Shown: in pieces, positions 33,812 through 44,019 of the stretch
Layout: every line of letters begins with the position of its first letter
Position numbering within the stretch: position 1 is the first letter of the stretch
The notes under the pieces: model-generated
Database searches by the model: none
The model's input: the letters and a program-made list of their open reading frames with translations, nothing else
Told to the model about the DNA's origin: nothing
Translations under genes and position numbers: made by a program
Source of the DNA: AC-32 sp963704005
Lineage (GTDB): Bacteria; Actinomycetota; Thermoleophilia; Gaiellales; Gaiellaceae
Reading direction: 5' to 3'
DNA: 64,000 bases
Assembly: GCA_963704005.1 (NCBI GenBank)
Contig: CAVPGJ010000004.1
Location: 434,001 to 498,000 of the forward strand

Positions 33812-35377
33812 GTGGACGAGCCGCCTCGCGGCCGACGGCTCGCGTGGTCGACGGCGATCTTCTCGCTTGCCACCGGCATCTCCCGCATCCTCGGCCTCGT
33901 CCGCGAGGTCGTAGCCGCCTACTACTTCGGCGCCGAGGGCAAGATCAACGCCTTCACGGTCGCCTTCCAGGTGCCGAACCTCGTCCGCTCGCTCGTCGCG
34001 GACGCCGCGCTCTCCTCGGCCTTCGTCCCCGTCTTCAGCGAGCTGCTGGAGAAGGGCGAGCGCAAGCGCGCCTGGCGCGTCGCCTCGACGCTCTTCTGGC
34101 TGATGCTCCTGGGCCTCGGGGCCCTGACCGCGCTCCTGATCGTCCTCGCCCCGCTGATCATCGCCCCCTTCGGCAACCCGGGCGGCGACAAGGAGCTTGC
34201 GATCGGCCTCGCCCGCGTCCTGTTCCCGATCGTCGCCCTGCTCGGCGTCTCCGGCGTGATCGTCGGGATCCTCAACAGCTACGAGCACTTCACGGTCCCC
34301 GCCCTCTCGCCCGTGTTCTGGAACCTGGCGATCATCGCCGGCCTCGTGCTCGGCGTTCCGAACGCCAACGGCATCGACGCCCAGCTCTACGTCTACGCCT
34401 TCTCGATCCTGATCGGAACCGTGATCCAGGTGCTTCTGCCCGTCCCGTGGCTCCGTGGCCTGGACGGGCGCCTCCAGATGGTCCTCGACTGGCGCGACCC
34501 CGCGGTCCGCAGCGTGTTCAAGCTGATGATCCCGGTGACGGTCGGGCTCGGCCTGATCAACTTCAACGCCGTCGTCGACTCGATCTTCGCCTCGCGGCTG
34601 ATCGACCCCCTCATCGCCCCGACCGCGATCGACAAGGCCTTTCGCATCTACATGCTGCCGCAGGGCATGTTCTCGGTTGCGATCGCCACCGTGCTCTTCC
34701 CCTCGCTCTCGCGGCTCGCGGCCCGCGGCGACCTCGACGGTTTCCGCGAGCGCGTCAACCTCGGCCTGCGCCAGATCGGCTTCCTGCTGATCCCCGCCGG
34801 AGTAGTCACCGCGGTGCTCGCCGAGCCGATCACCCGGATCATCTACCAGCGCGGTCACTGGGATCCGAGCCAGACGCCCGTCACGGCCGCCTGTGTGGCC
34901 GCCTTCTCCGGGGGCCTCGTCTTCAACGGCTGGATGCTGATGCTGAACCGCGGTTTCTTCAGCCTGCAGGAGAACTGGCTGCCGACTCTCGTCGCGCTGG
35001 CGAATCTTGGGCTCAACGCAGCGCTCGACGGCCTCTTCTACCGCCTCGGCACCTGGGGGATCCCGCTCTCGACGACGGTCGTGAACATCGCGGGGGCCTC
35101 TCTCCTCCTCTACTTGATGCGGCGACGCCTGGGGCGGATCGATCTCAGAAGAACCCTGGACGCCCTGGCGCGGATCGTGCTCGCCTCGGCCTTCGCCGCG
35201 CTCGCCTACTTCGTCTGGCTGCCGCTCGACCGCGCGCTCGGCCGCTCGTTTGCCGGCCAGCTCGGGTCGCTGCTTCCGGCGCTCGTCTCCGCGACAGCGC
35301 TCTACCTCGGCGCCTGCAGGCTGCTCCACGTGCGCGAGCTCGACGCGCTCCTGTCGCTGCGCTCGCGCGAGCCGTGA
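33812..35377 (+). CDS. murJ: Lipid II flippase MurJ
   Basis: 521-aa polytopic protein (about 14 helices) of the MVF/MOP superfamily that moves lipid II across the membrane. N-terminal GISRILGLVREVVAAYYFG, VPNLVRSLVADAALSSAFVP and the central PLIAPTAIDKAFRIYMLPQG and GMFSVAIATVLFPSLSRLAA are diagnostic. GTG 33812 follows TATACT by 7 nt. No extra cytoplasmic pseudokinase domain of the kind seen in mycobacterial MviN. Overlaps the next gene by 4 bp. Confidence 0.94.
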   Translation: MDEPPRGRRLAWSTAIFSLATGISRILGLVREVVAAYYFGAEGKINAFTVAFQVPNLVRSLVADAALSSAFVPVFSELLEKGERKRAWRVASTLFWLMLLGLGALTALLIVLAPLIIAPFGNPGGDKELAIGLARVLFPIVALLGVSGVIVGILNSYEHFTVPALSPVFWNLAIIAGLVLGVPNANGIDAQLYVYAFSILIGTVIQVLLPVPWLRGLDGRLQMVLDWRDPAVRSVFKLMIPVTVGLGLINFNAVVDSIFASRLIDPLIAPTAIDKAFRIYMLPQGMFSVAIATVLFPSLSRLAARGDLDGFRERVNLGLRQIGFLLIPAGVVTAVLAEPITRIIYQRGHWDPSQTPVTAACVAAFSGGLVFNGWMLMLNRGFFSLQENWLPTLVALANLGLNAALDGLFYRLGTWGIPLSTTVVNIAGASLLLYLMRRRLGRIDLRRTLDALARIVLASAFAALAYFVWLPLDRALGRSFAGQLGSLLPALVSATALYLGACRLLHVRELDALLSLRSREP

Positions 35378-35880
35378 TCGGGTTCGAGCCGCTGCGCGAA
35401 GAGGACCTGCCGCTCGTCCGGGGCTGGCTCGAGCGCGAGCACGTCCGCCGCTGGTGGAGCGACGATCTCGAGGAATCGCTTGGCGGATACCAGCGTGCGA
35501 TCGACGGGCTCGACCCGAGCGAGCACTACCTCATCGTCCTCGACGGGCGGCCGGTCGGGATGATCGAGACGTACCTCGTCTCCGACCATCCCGAGTGGGA
35601 GGCGATCGTTCAGGTCGGCGAGGGTGTCGCGGGCGTCGATCTGCTGATCGGCGAGCCGGAGCTGGTCGGCCGCGGGCTCGGCCCGCAGGTGCTGGGGGCA
35701 TTCGTGCGCGAGGTGGTGTTCGCGCAGTCGGGCACGCACGCGTGCGTGGCCGCGGTCGAGGAGGCGAATCGCCGCTCCTGGCGCGCGTTCGAGAAGGCGG
35801 GCTTCCGACACGTCCGCGTCGTCGAGGAGGACGGGGTCCCGCACCGGCTGCTCCGGCTCGACCGCCGCTACGCTCAGTAG
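35374..35880 (+). CDS. GNAT acetyltransferase, AAC(6')-like
   Basis: 168-aa acetyltransferase starting at GTG 35374 inside the murJ stop. The N-terminus FEPLREEDLPLVRGWLEREH and RRWWSDD, with YLIVLDGRPVGMIETYLVSD and EPELVGRGLGPQVLGAF (acetyl-CoA loop), resemble aminoglycoside 6'-acetyltransferases and siderophore-type GNATs. Physiological substrate unknown; a role in resistance should not be assumed. lepA starts 3 bp after its stop. Confidence 0.85.
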   Translation: MIGFEPLREEDLPLVRGWLEREHVRRWWSDDLEESLGGYQRAIDGLDPSEHYLIVLDGRPVGMIETYLVSDHPEWEAIVQVGEGVAGVDLLIGEPELVGRGLGPQVLGAFVREVVFAQSGTHACVAAVEEANRRSWRAFEKAGFRHVRVVEEDGVPHRLLRLDRRYAQ

Positions 35881-35882
35881 CC

Positions 35883-37666
<1,784 letters not shown>

Positions 37667-37670
<4 letters not shown>

Positions 37671-38800
37671 GCGCCGGCGGCGCGGTTCGACACCTGTACG
37701 TTCACCTGCCGTTCTGCGCCTCGCGCTGCGGGTATTGCGACTTCGTCACGGTGGTCGGGCGCGGGGGGCAGCACCGTGCGTACGTGGACGCGCTGCTGGC
37801 CGAGCTGGAGCTGGAGCGCGGCGTGCTGGCGCCGCGGCTGGAGAGCATCTTCCTGGGCGGCGGAACGCCGACGTTCACCGCGCCGGCCGAGCTGCGGCGG
37901 CTGCTGGGCGCCTTGCCGGCGGCGGGGGAGGTCACGGTCGAGGCGAACCCGGAGACGGTCACGCCTGCGGTCGCGGCGCTCCTGCGCGACGGAGGCGTTA
38001 GCCGCGTCTCGCTCGGGGCGCAGAGCTTCCAGCCACGGCTGCTCTCGGTGCTCGATCGTCGCGCGAGACCGGACGACGTCCGGCGCGCCGTCTACGCTCT
38101 GCGTGATGTCGGATTTGACAACATTTCCCTCGATCTCGTCTACGGGATCCCCGGCCAGAGCGCCGCCGACCTCGACGCCGATCTGAGCGAGGCGCTCGCG
38201 CTGGAGCCGGAGCACCTCTCCTGCTACGAGCTGGAGGCGAAGCGGGGGACGCGCTTCACCCACGTGCACGGCGCCGAGCTCGCGCGCCAGGCCGAGGCGA
38301 TGGAGTCGTACTTCGAGCGCGTCGTCGCGCGTGTGACGGCTGCCGGCTACCGCTGGTACGAGACGGCGAACTTCTGCCGGCGTCCGCAACTCGCGGACGG
38401 TCGCGACCTGCGCTCGCGTCACAACCTCGCCTACTGGCGGAGCCGCGACTACCTGGGCCTCGGCATCGGCGCAGTCTCGACAATTCATGGACGGCGGTGG
38501 CGGACGACGCCGCGGCTGGGCACCTACCTGGCGGCGCTCGCGGCGGGCGAGCGGCCCCCGCGTGAGGTGGAGGAGCTCTCGGCGCCGGTGCGGCGGTCGG
38601 AACGGGTGCTGCTCGGGCTCCGCCTGGACGAGCCGCTGGCTCTCGGTGCCGGGCTCGGCCGGGCGGTCGACTGGTCGGCTGTCGAGCGGCTCGAGCGGCT
38701 CGGTCTCGTCCGGAGCGGCGGCCCGGCAGACGGTACGCTCGCGCTCACGACGCGGGGCCGCTTCCTCGGCGGCGGCGTCACGGCGGAGCTCCTGGCCTAA
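37667..38800 (+). CDS. hemW: Radical SAM haem chaperone HemW
   Basis: 377-aa radical SAM protein of the coproporphyrinogen oxidase-like family. Cluster motif FCASRCGYCDF (C-x3-C-x2-C), FLGGGTPT, EANPETVTP, SLGAQSFQPRLL and DLVYGIPGQS. HemW has the fourth Cys of the HemN motif missing, as here (CDF rather than CxC), so it more likely delivers haem than makes it. GTG 37667 overlaps the lepA stop, with GGAGGGAAG upstream. Confidence 0.93.
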
Positions 38801-38803
38801 AAT
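38798..38803 (+). promoter_or_regulatory. -10 box TAAAAT of hrcA
   Basis: TAAAAT lies at the hemW stop, 11 nt upstream of the hrcA ATG. No CIRCE element (TTAGCACTC-N9-GAGTGCTAA) is visible here. Confidence 0.45.
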
Positions 38804-38814
38804 CCCTGCAAACA

Positions 38815-39861
38815 ATGTGGGAAGCGGCCGAGATCGAGCTCAGTCCGCGGCAACGCGCGCTCCTGCGTGGGGTCGTCGAGGAGTACGTGGCGACCGGGCA
38901 GCCGGTCGGGTCGCGCACCCTCGTCGAGCGGACGGGCCTGAGGGTCTCGCCGTCGACCGTGCGCAGCGAGCTGGCGGAGCTCGAGGCGCTCGGCCTGCTG
39001 ACGCACCCGCACACCTCGGCGGGCCGCGTGCCGACCGACCGCGGCTACCGCTACTACGCGGACCGGCTGCTCGAGCAGCTCGAGCCGCAGCCGGAAGGCT
39101 TCCCGCTCGACCTCCGCTCCGCCCGGAGCGAGGTGGACGCTGCCCTGCGGGCGACCACCGAGATGCTCTCGGACGTGACGCGCCTGCTCGCGCTGGTCTC
39201 GGCCCCGCCGCTGGGGACGGCGACGGTTCGCCACGTCGAGGTCCTGCTCCTCCAGCCCCAGGTGGTGATGGTCGTCGTGATCGCCTCGACGGGCAGCGTG
39301 ACGAAGCGGGTCTACCGCTTCCCCGAGCCGGTCGATCCGGGCCTCGCCAACTGGGCCGCGCAGTACCTCAACGACCGCCTGCAGGGGCTGGACCTCGGTA
39401 GCCACGTGCTCCGCCGGCGGCTCGAAGACCCCGCGCTCGGCGCGCGTGAGCAGGCCTTCCTCGAGACCGTTGCGACCCTCTTCTCCGAGGCGCTCGTCTC
39501 CGAGGAGCAGAGCCTCTACGTCGGAGGGACCTCCGGGCTGCTCGAGGATCTCCGGGCCGAGGAGCTCGACGCCTACCAGCGCCTGGTCGAGGTGCTGGAG
39601 AAGCGGGCGGCGCTACTCGAGGTCGTCAGCCAGGCGCTCGACCCACGGCGGCCGTTCGTGCGCGTCGGGCCCGAGCTCGACCACCCGGCGCTGCGCGACC
39701 TCGCCCTCGTCGGCGCCTCGTACGGCCTGGCGACCCGGACGCTCGGTGCCGTGACCCTCCTCGGCCCGGTGCGGATGGACTACGAGAAGGCGCTCCGCTC
39801 GGTGCGGTCGGCCGCGCACGAGCTCTCCCGGTTCGTCGAGGAGATCTACGAGGACAACTAG
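38815..39861 (+). CDS. hrcA: Heat-inducible transcription repressor HrcA
   Basis: 348-aa repressor. N-terminal winged helix with LSPRQRALLRGVVEEYVATG, QPVGSRTLVE and VSPSTVRSELAELEALGLLT, then the hallmark HPHTSAGRVPTDRGYRYYAD; the C-terminal GAF-like region includes VRMDYEKALRSVRSAAHELS. HrcA normally represses groE/dnaK at CIRCE sites. No CIRCE site is visible next to it or dnaJ. dnaJ follows after a 148-bp gap with a repeat. Confidence 0.95.
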   Translation: MWEAAEIELSPRQRALLRGVVEEYVATGQPVGSRTLVERTGLRVSPSTVRSELAELEALGLLTHPHTSAGRVPTDRGYRYYADRLLEQLEPQPEGFPLDLRSARSEVDAALRATTEMLSDVTRLLALVSAPPLGTATVRHVEVLLLQPQVVMVVVIASTGSVTKRVYRFPEPVDPGLANWAAQYLNDRLQGLDLGSHVLRRRLEDPALGAREQAFLETVATLFSEALVSEEQSLYVGGTSGLLEDLRAEELDAYQRLVEVLEKRAALLEVVSQALDPRRPFVRVGPELDHPALRDLALVGASYGLATRTLGAVTLLGPVRMDYEKALRSVRSAAHELSRFVEEIYEDN

Positions 39862-39897
39862 GTGGGTGGGCAACTAGCGTCGATGCTGTCGACCGGT

Positions 39898-39981
39898 CAT
39901 CTCAAACGGATGCGCGGCGGAGCCGCACATCCTGAAGGCAGGCATCGCAAGCCATGCCTGCGGGCGTCGGGAAGCGACGCC
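39898..39981 (-). repeat. Double-hairpin intergenic repeat, copy 4 (with third hairpin)
   Basis: In the hrcA-dnaJ gap (148 bp), reverse orientation. GGATGCGCGGC-GGA-GCCGCACATCC (39908-39932), GCAGGCAT/ATGCCTGC (39938-39961) and GGCGTCG/CGACGCC (39963-39981). The outer stem pairs that are GGCC/GGCC elsewhere are GGAT/ATCC here, keeping complementarity. On the minus strand it ends GTTTGAGATG, echoing GTTTAAGG in other copies. Confidence 0.72.
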
Positions 39982-40009
39982 TGGGCGCAGAGCTAGGCTT
40001 GATGGCCTG

Positions 40010-41125
40010 ATGGCTTCGACCCAGCGTGACTACTACGAGCTGCTCGGCGTGTCGCGCACCGCGGGCGAGGCGGAGATCAAGAAGGCCTTTCGCCGGCAGG
40101 CGCGCGAGCTCCATCCCGACGTCTCGTCCGAGCCAGACGCGGAGGAGCGCTTCCGCGAGGTCGTCGAGGCCTACGAGGTGCTGTCCAAGCGGGAGACACG
40201 TGAGCTCTACGACCGCTTCGGCCACGCCGGCCTGCGGAGCGGCGGCTTCACGCCGTCGAGCTTCGACTTCGGCAGCCTCTCCGACCTGTTCGCTGCCTTC
40301 TTCGGCGACGACCTCTTCGGCGTCTCGGCCAGGCCACGGCGGGCGCGCGGCGCGGATGTCGCGGCCCAGGTGGAGATCGAGCTCGTCGAGGCGGCAAAGG
40401 GAACGAAGCGCGACGTCCCCTTCCCGGTCACCGTGGCCTGCGCGACCTGCGGGGGCGGCGGCGCCGAGCCCGGAACCGAGCCCGTGCCGTGTCCCACCTG
40501 TGGCGGCGCCGGCCGCCTGCAACACGTCTCGCGAACCGCATTCGGCGAGTTCGTCCGCTCGCAGACCTGCCCCGAATGCCGCGGGGCCGGCCGCGTGGTC
40601 GAGCATCCCTGCGCCGTGTGCGCGGGCTCAGGCCGGGTGGTGGAGGAGCGCAAGCTCGAGGTCGAGGTGCCGCCGGGAATCCACGACGGCCAGCAGATCC
40701 GCGTCTCCGGCGAAGGCCATGCCGGTGCGCTCGGCGGGCGCTCGGGCGACCTCTACGTCCAGGTGCGGCTCAGCCCGGACCCGCGGTTCGTGCGCGAGGG
40801 AAACGACATCGTCTCGACGATCGACCTGACGATGACCCAGGCCGCGCTCGGAACGACCGTCTCGGTGCCGACGCTGGACGGCGACCACGAGCTCGAGCTC
40901 GAGCCGGGCACGCAGCCGGGCGAGGTCCGCATCCTGCGCGGCCGCGGGATGCCCGTGCTGCAGGGCTTCGGGCGCGGCGACCAGCGGATCCTCGTGAACG
41001 TGCAGGTGCCGCGCCGTCTTACCGAGGAGCAGCGGACACTGCTGGAGTCGTTCGAGGCGAGCGCGGGCGACGACACCTACCGGGACGAGGGGTTCTTCCA
41101 GAGACTGAAGAGCGCGTTCCGCTGA
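40010..41125 (+). CDS. dnaJ: Chaperone DnaJ
   Basis: 371-aa class I (type A) J-protein. J domain with HPD in RRQARELHPDVSSE, Gly/Phe-poor linker (SSFDFGSLSDLF), zinc domain with four CxxCxGxG repeats (CATCGGGG, CPTCGGAG, CPECRGAG, CAVCAGSG) and C-terminal substrate domain. ATG 40010; TAGGCT (39994-39999) is 10 nt upstream. Stimulates DnaK ATPase. Downstream genes prmA and mtaB follow closely. Confidence 0.95.
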   Translation: MASTQRDYYELLGVSRTAGEAEIKKAFRRQARELHPDVSSEPDAEERFREVVEAYEVLSKRETRELYDRFGHAGLRSGGFTPSSFDFGSLSDLFAAFFGDDLFGVSARPRRARGADVAAQVEIELVEAAKGTKRDVPFPVTVACATCGGGGAEPGTEPVPCPTCGGAGRLQHVSRTAFGEFVRSQTCPECRGAGRVVEHPCAVCAGSGRVVEERKLEVEVPPGIHDGQQIRVSGEGHAGALGGRSGDLYVQVRLSPDPRFVREGNDIVSTIDLTMTQAALGTTVSVPTLDGDHELELEPGTQPGEVRILRGRGMPVLQGFGRGDQRILVNVQVPRRLTEEQRTLLESFEASAGDDTYRDEGFFQRLKSAFR

Positions 41126-41139
41126 GGCCGCTCCGCCGC

Positions 41140-41886
41140 GTGGCAGCCGTCGTTCCCGCCGAGCGGGCCGAGGCGGCGCGCGCCCTGATGATCGAGCTCT
41201 TCCCCGAGGGCTTCGAGGAGCGCGATCTCGCCGACGGCGTCGAGCTCGCCGCCTACACCGATGCGGGCGGCGAGGAGCGGGTATGGGCGGCCTTCAGCAC
41301 CGTGTCCTCGGCCCGGGTGGACGACGGCTGGGACAAGCGCTGGCGGGACTTCCATCGCCCGATCGAGGTCGGCCGACTCTGGGTCGGGCCGCCCTGGGAG
41401 ACGCCGCCGGCAGGGCTCGATGCCGTCGTCATCGACCCCGGTCGAGCCTTCGGGACGGGCGGGCACGCAACCACCCGGCTCTGCCTGGAGCTCCTGCTCG
41501 AGCTCCAGCCGTCGAGCCTCGTGGACGTCGGTTGCGGCTCCGGGGTGATCGCGATCGCGGCCGCACGGCTCGGCTTTGCGCCGGTGCTCGCCGTCGACCA
41601 CGACCCGGCGGCGCTCGAGGCGACGAGCCGCAACGCGCTTGCAAACGGTGTCGAGCTCGAGCTGAGCTCCGCCGACGCGCTTGTCGGCCCGCTCCCGCCG
41701 GTCGGCATCATCGCCGCCAACATCTCCGAGTCGTCTGTCAGGCAGCTCCGTCCCGACGCGGCCACCGGGGCCGTGCTCGCCTCCGGCTACCTGGAATCGG
41801 AGCGGCCCGCGGTCGACGGCTTCGAGGCTGTCGAGCGGCGGGTCCTGCAGGGGTGGGCCGCCGACCTGTTTCGGCGCGCAGAGTAG
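41140..41886 (+). CDS. prmA: Ribosomal protein L11 methyltransferase
   Basis: 248-aa SAM enzyme that trimethylates L11. Family-specific FGTGGHATTRLCLELL, motif I LVDVGCGSGVIAIAAARLG and acidic AVDHDPAALEATSRNA. The usual NILA-NPL motif is replaced by IAANISESSVRQL. GTG 41140 chosen as first canonical start after dnaJ. Part of the conserved dnaJ-prmA-mtaB order, which supports the call. Confidence 0.88.
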   Translation: MAAVVPAERAEAARALMIELFPEGFEERDLADGVELAAYTDAGGEERVWAAFSTVSSARVDDGWDKRWRDFHRPIEVGRLWVGPPWETPPAGLDAVVIDPGRAFGTGGHATTRLCLELLLELQPSSLVDVGCGSGVIAIAAARLGFAPVLAVDHDPAALEATSRNALANGVELELSSADALVGPLPPVGIIAANISESSVRQLRPDAATGAVLASGYLESERPAVDGFEAVERRVLQGWAADLFRRAE

Positions 41887-41898
41887 AGTCCCAGCCCC

Positions 41899-43089
41899 GT
41901 GGCGGGTTTTTCCGTGCGCTTTCTCGGCTGCAAGGTCTCGTACGCCGACGCCCAGGCGATCCGGGAGCGCCTGCTTGCCGACGGGCACTCCGAGCTCGAG
42001 CACGGCGCGGAGGTCGCCGTCGTCAACACCTGCTGCGTCACCCACGAGGCGGTGCGCAAGTCGCGCCACGCCGCGGCTCGCGCCGCTCGGACGCACGCCC
42101 GCGTCTACGTGACGGGCTGCGGCGCCAACCTCGACGCGGACGGGTTCGCAGGGCTCCCGGAGAACGTGGTCGTGGTGCCCCGGCGCAGCGAAGACACCCC
42201 GGATCTGGTCGCCCGCGACGTCGGGCCGATCGGCTGCGTCCAGGCCGAGGCCGGGCTCGACCGCGTGCGGGCCTTCGTCAAGGTGCAGGACGGCTGCAGC
42301 TTCTCGTGCGCCTTCTGCGTGATCCCGCTCGTCCGCGGGGCGTCGAGGAGCCGCAGTACGGAGGCCGTCCTCGGCGAGGTGCGGCGGCGGGTCGGTCAGG
42401 GCCACCGTGAGGTCGTTCTGACCGGCATCAACCTCGGCTGCTACCGCGACCGCTCGGCGGGGCACTCGCTCGCCGGTCTGGTTCGCGCCGTCGGCGAGGT
42501 TCCCGGCCTCGCTCGGCTGCGGCTCTCCTCGCTCGAGGTGAACCACCTGAACGGCGAGCTCATCAGTGCGCTGCGCGAGACATCGCCGGTCGCGCGCCAC
42601 CTGCATGTCCCGCTCCAGTCGGGCGACGACCGGGTTCTCCGCGCGATGGGCAGGCGCTACGACGCAGCCACCTTCCTGCGGCGGATCGCCGGGCTCGAAG
42701 ACTTCAACCTGACGACTGACGTGATCGTCGGCTTTCCGGGCGAGGACGAGTCCGCCTTCCGCCGGACGCTCGAAGTGGTCGACGCGGCCGGCATCTCCTC
42801 CGTGCACGTCTTTCCGTATTCGCCACGCCCGGGAACCGTCACGGCGCTGGCCGATTCGGTTCCGCGCGAGGTCAAGCGGGAGCGAGGAGCCAGGCTGCGC
42901 GAGCGCTCTCGCCGCACGACGCTGGAGCGCTGGCGGTCGAAGCTCGGCCGCGAGGACGTCGTGCTGGTCGACCGCCCGGGCCGCGGGTACGGCGACGACT
43001 ACTCGCCGTGGCTCGTGCACGGTCGCGTCGGGGAGCTCGTCCCTGTTCGCGGCGAGGCCGTGACGGAGGAAGGAATCCTCGCTGCCTGA
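41899..43089 (+). CDS. mtaB: MtaB-type tRNA methylthiotransferase
   Basis: 396-aa radical SAM methylthiotransferase adding the 2-methylthio group to t6A37 of tRNA. N-terminal UPF0004 cysteines in FLGCKVSYAD, VNTCCVTHEA and VTGCGAN, radical SAM motif DGCSFSCAFCVIP, GINLGCYRDR and a short C-terminal TRAM-like domain. The FLGCKVSYADAQ start is MtaB-like rather than MiaB. GTG 41899 lies 9 nt after TAGAGT. Overlaps the HIT gene by 8 bp. Confidence 0.93.
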   Translation: MAGFSVRFLGCKVSYADAQAIRERLLADGHSELEHGAEVAVVNTCCVTHEAVRKSRHAAARAARTHARVYVTGCGANLDADGFAGLPENVVVVPRRSEDTPDLVARDVGPIGCVQAEAGLDRVRAFVKVQDGCSFSCAFCVIPLVRGASRSRSTEAVLGEVRRRVGQGHREVVLTGINLGCYRDRSAGHSLAGLVRAVGEVPGLARLRLSSLEVNHLNGELISALRETSPVARHLHVPLQSGDDRVLRAMGRRYDAATFLRRIAGLEDFNLTTDVIVGFPGEDESAFRRTLEVVDAAGISSVHVFPYSPRPGTVTALADSVPREVKRERGARLRERSRRTTLERWRSKLGREDVVLVDRPGRGYGDDYSPWLVHGRVGELVPVRGEAVTEEGILAA

Positions 43090-43411
43090 CGACTGCCTCT
43101 TCTGTCAGCTCGTCCGCGAGGGAGAGCACGTGCACGCCGTGGACGGCTTCGTTGCGATCCGTGACATCAACCCGAAGGCGGAGACGCACCTGCTCGTGAT
43201 CCCCGAGCGTCACGTTCCGACCTTCCGCGAGGTCTCCGAGCTGCCGGCCGAAGAGGCCAAGCGGATGCTCGACTTCGTCGCCGAGACGGCGAAGACCGTG
43301 GGTCTCGAGGACTACCGCGTCGTGGTCAATGTCGGCGAAGGCGCCGGCCAGACCGTCTTCCACCTGCACTGGCACCTCCTCGGCGGCCGGGTCTGGGGGC
43401 TGGCCGCATGA
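43082..43411 (+). CDS. HIT-family nucleotide hydrolase, apparent CTG start
   Basis: 109-aa HIT protein: DDCLFCQLVREGE with the N-terminal CxxC zinc pair, AETHLLVIPERHVPTF and the catalytic triad QTVFHLHWHLLGG (H-x-H-x-H). The family N-terminus requires translation upstream of the first GTG at 43130. The only start-like codon before the in-frame stop at 43061 is CTG 43082, which has GGAGGAAGGA upstream. A CTG start is therefore likely, unless a base is missing. Next gene overlaps by 4 bp. Confidence 0.85.
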   Translation: MPDDCLFCQLVREGEHVHAVDGFVAIRDINPKAETHLLVIPERHVPTFREVSELPAEEAKRMLDFVAETAKTVGLEDYRVVVNVGEGAGQTVFHLHWHLLGGRVWGLAA

Positions 43412-43851
43412 GCCTGATCGAACGGCTCGAGGGCGAGCTGAAGGACGCGATGGTCGCGCGCGACGCCGAGCGCCGGAACACTCTGCGCCTGATCCTCGCC
43501 AGCCTCCGCGGCGCCGAGAAGGAATTGCAGCGGCCGCTCCACGACGACGAGGAGCTGCAGGTGCTGCAGCGGGAGCGAAAGCGCCGCGGCGAGGCGGCAG
43601 AGGCCTTCCGTGCCGGCGGTCGCGAGGAGCAGGCGGAGGCGGAGGAGCGCGAGCTCGCGGTGCTGCAGGAGTTCATGCCGGCGCCGCTCTCGGAGGACGA
43701 CCTCGAGGAGATCGTCGACGACGCGATCGCCGAGGTCGGTGCGACGAGCATGCGCGACTTCGGGCGGGTGATGGCGGACGTGATGCCCCAGGTCTCGGGC
43801 CGAGCCGACGGTTCGGCCGTCAGCCAGCTCGTCAAAGAGAAGCTCGCCTAG
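43408..43851 (+). CDS. GatB/YqeY-domain protein
   Basis: 147-aa mostly helical, charged protein: LIERLEGELKDAMVARDAER, NTLRLILASLRGAEKEL, ELAVLQEFMPAPLSEDDLEE and the C-terminal DFGRVMADVMPQVSGRADGS. This is the YqeY family, related to the tail domain of GatB, possibly a tRNA-binding fold; exact role unknown. ATG 43408 overlaps the HIT stop. Often next to phoH/ybeY as here. Confidence 0.92.
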   Translation: MSLIERLEGELKDAMVARDAERRNTLRLILASLRGAEKELQRPLHDDEELQVLQRERKRRGEAAEAFRAGGREEQAEAEERELAVLQEFMPAPLSEDDLEEIVDDAIAEVGATSMRDFGRVMADVMPQVSGRADGSAVSQLVKEKLA

Positions 43852-43950
43852 TCGCCACGGACGTCGAGCCGGCGAGCGGGCCGTTTAAGGCACGCCCAAC
43901 CTCCTCCCCGAGGCAATCGTATCGAGGAAACCCGCACGCGTGTGTCACGG
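43852..43950 (+). repeat. Double-hairpin repeat copy 5 (degenerate) with 68-bp conserved tail
   Basis: The upstream hairpin part is eroded (ACGTCGAGCCGGC, then GAGCGGGCC). Positions 43883-43950 start GTTTAAGGCACGCCCAACC and match 51893-51960 at 62 of 68 positions by hand count, ending TGTGTCACGG. Directly after yqeY. Confidence 0.75.
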
Positions 43951-43954
43951 GACC

Positions 43955-43974
43955 GTGCCGAATGTGTGACGTTT
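43955..43974 (+). promoter_or_regulatory. GTGCCGAA-type conserved motif, copy 4 (upstream of phoH)
   Basis: GTGCCGAATGTGTGACGTTT, starting 5 bp after the 68-bp repeat and 30 bp upstream of the phoH -10 (TACACT, 44005-44010). Same orientation as phoH. Confidence 0.52.
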
Positions 43975-44004
43975 CCGGGAGGCGGTGTGGCCCGGTCGAG
44001 CGCC

Positions 44005-44010
44005 TACACT
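44005..44010 (+). promoter_or_regulatory. -10 box TACACT of phoH
   Basis: TACACT is 9 nt upstream of the ATG at 44020, consistent with a leaderless or near-leaderless transcript. Confidence 0.5.
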
Positions 44011-44019
44011 GAGCCCGGA

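Noticed and set aside
33713..35329. 538-codon open frame antisense to murJ
   Set aside because: Extremely Glu/Asp/Arg/Gly-rich without fold signals, exactly opposite a 14-helix membrane protein.
35374..35880. Aminoglycoside resistance gene
   Set aside because: The GNAT is only AAC(6')-like in general pattern. It sits in a chromosomal housekeeping operon with no mobile-element signs.
38801..40010. CIRCE element at hrcA or dnaJ
   Set aside because: The TTAGCACTC-N9-GAGTGCTAA inverted repeat is not present in either upstream region.
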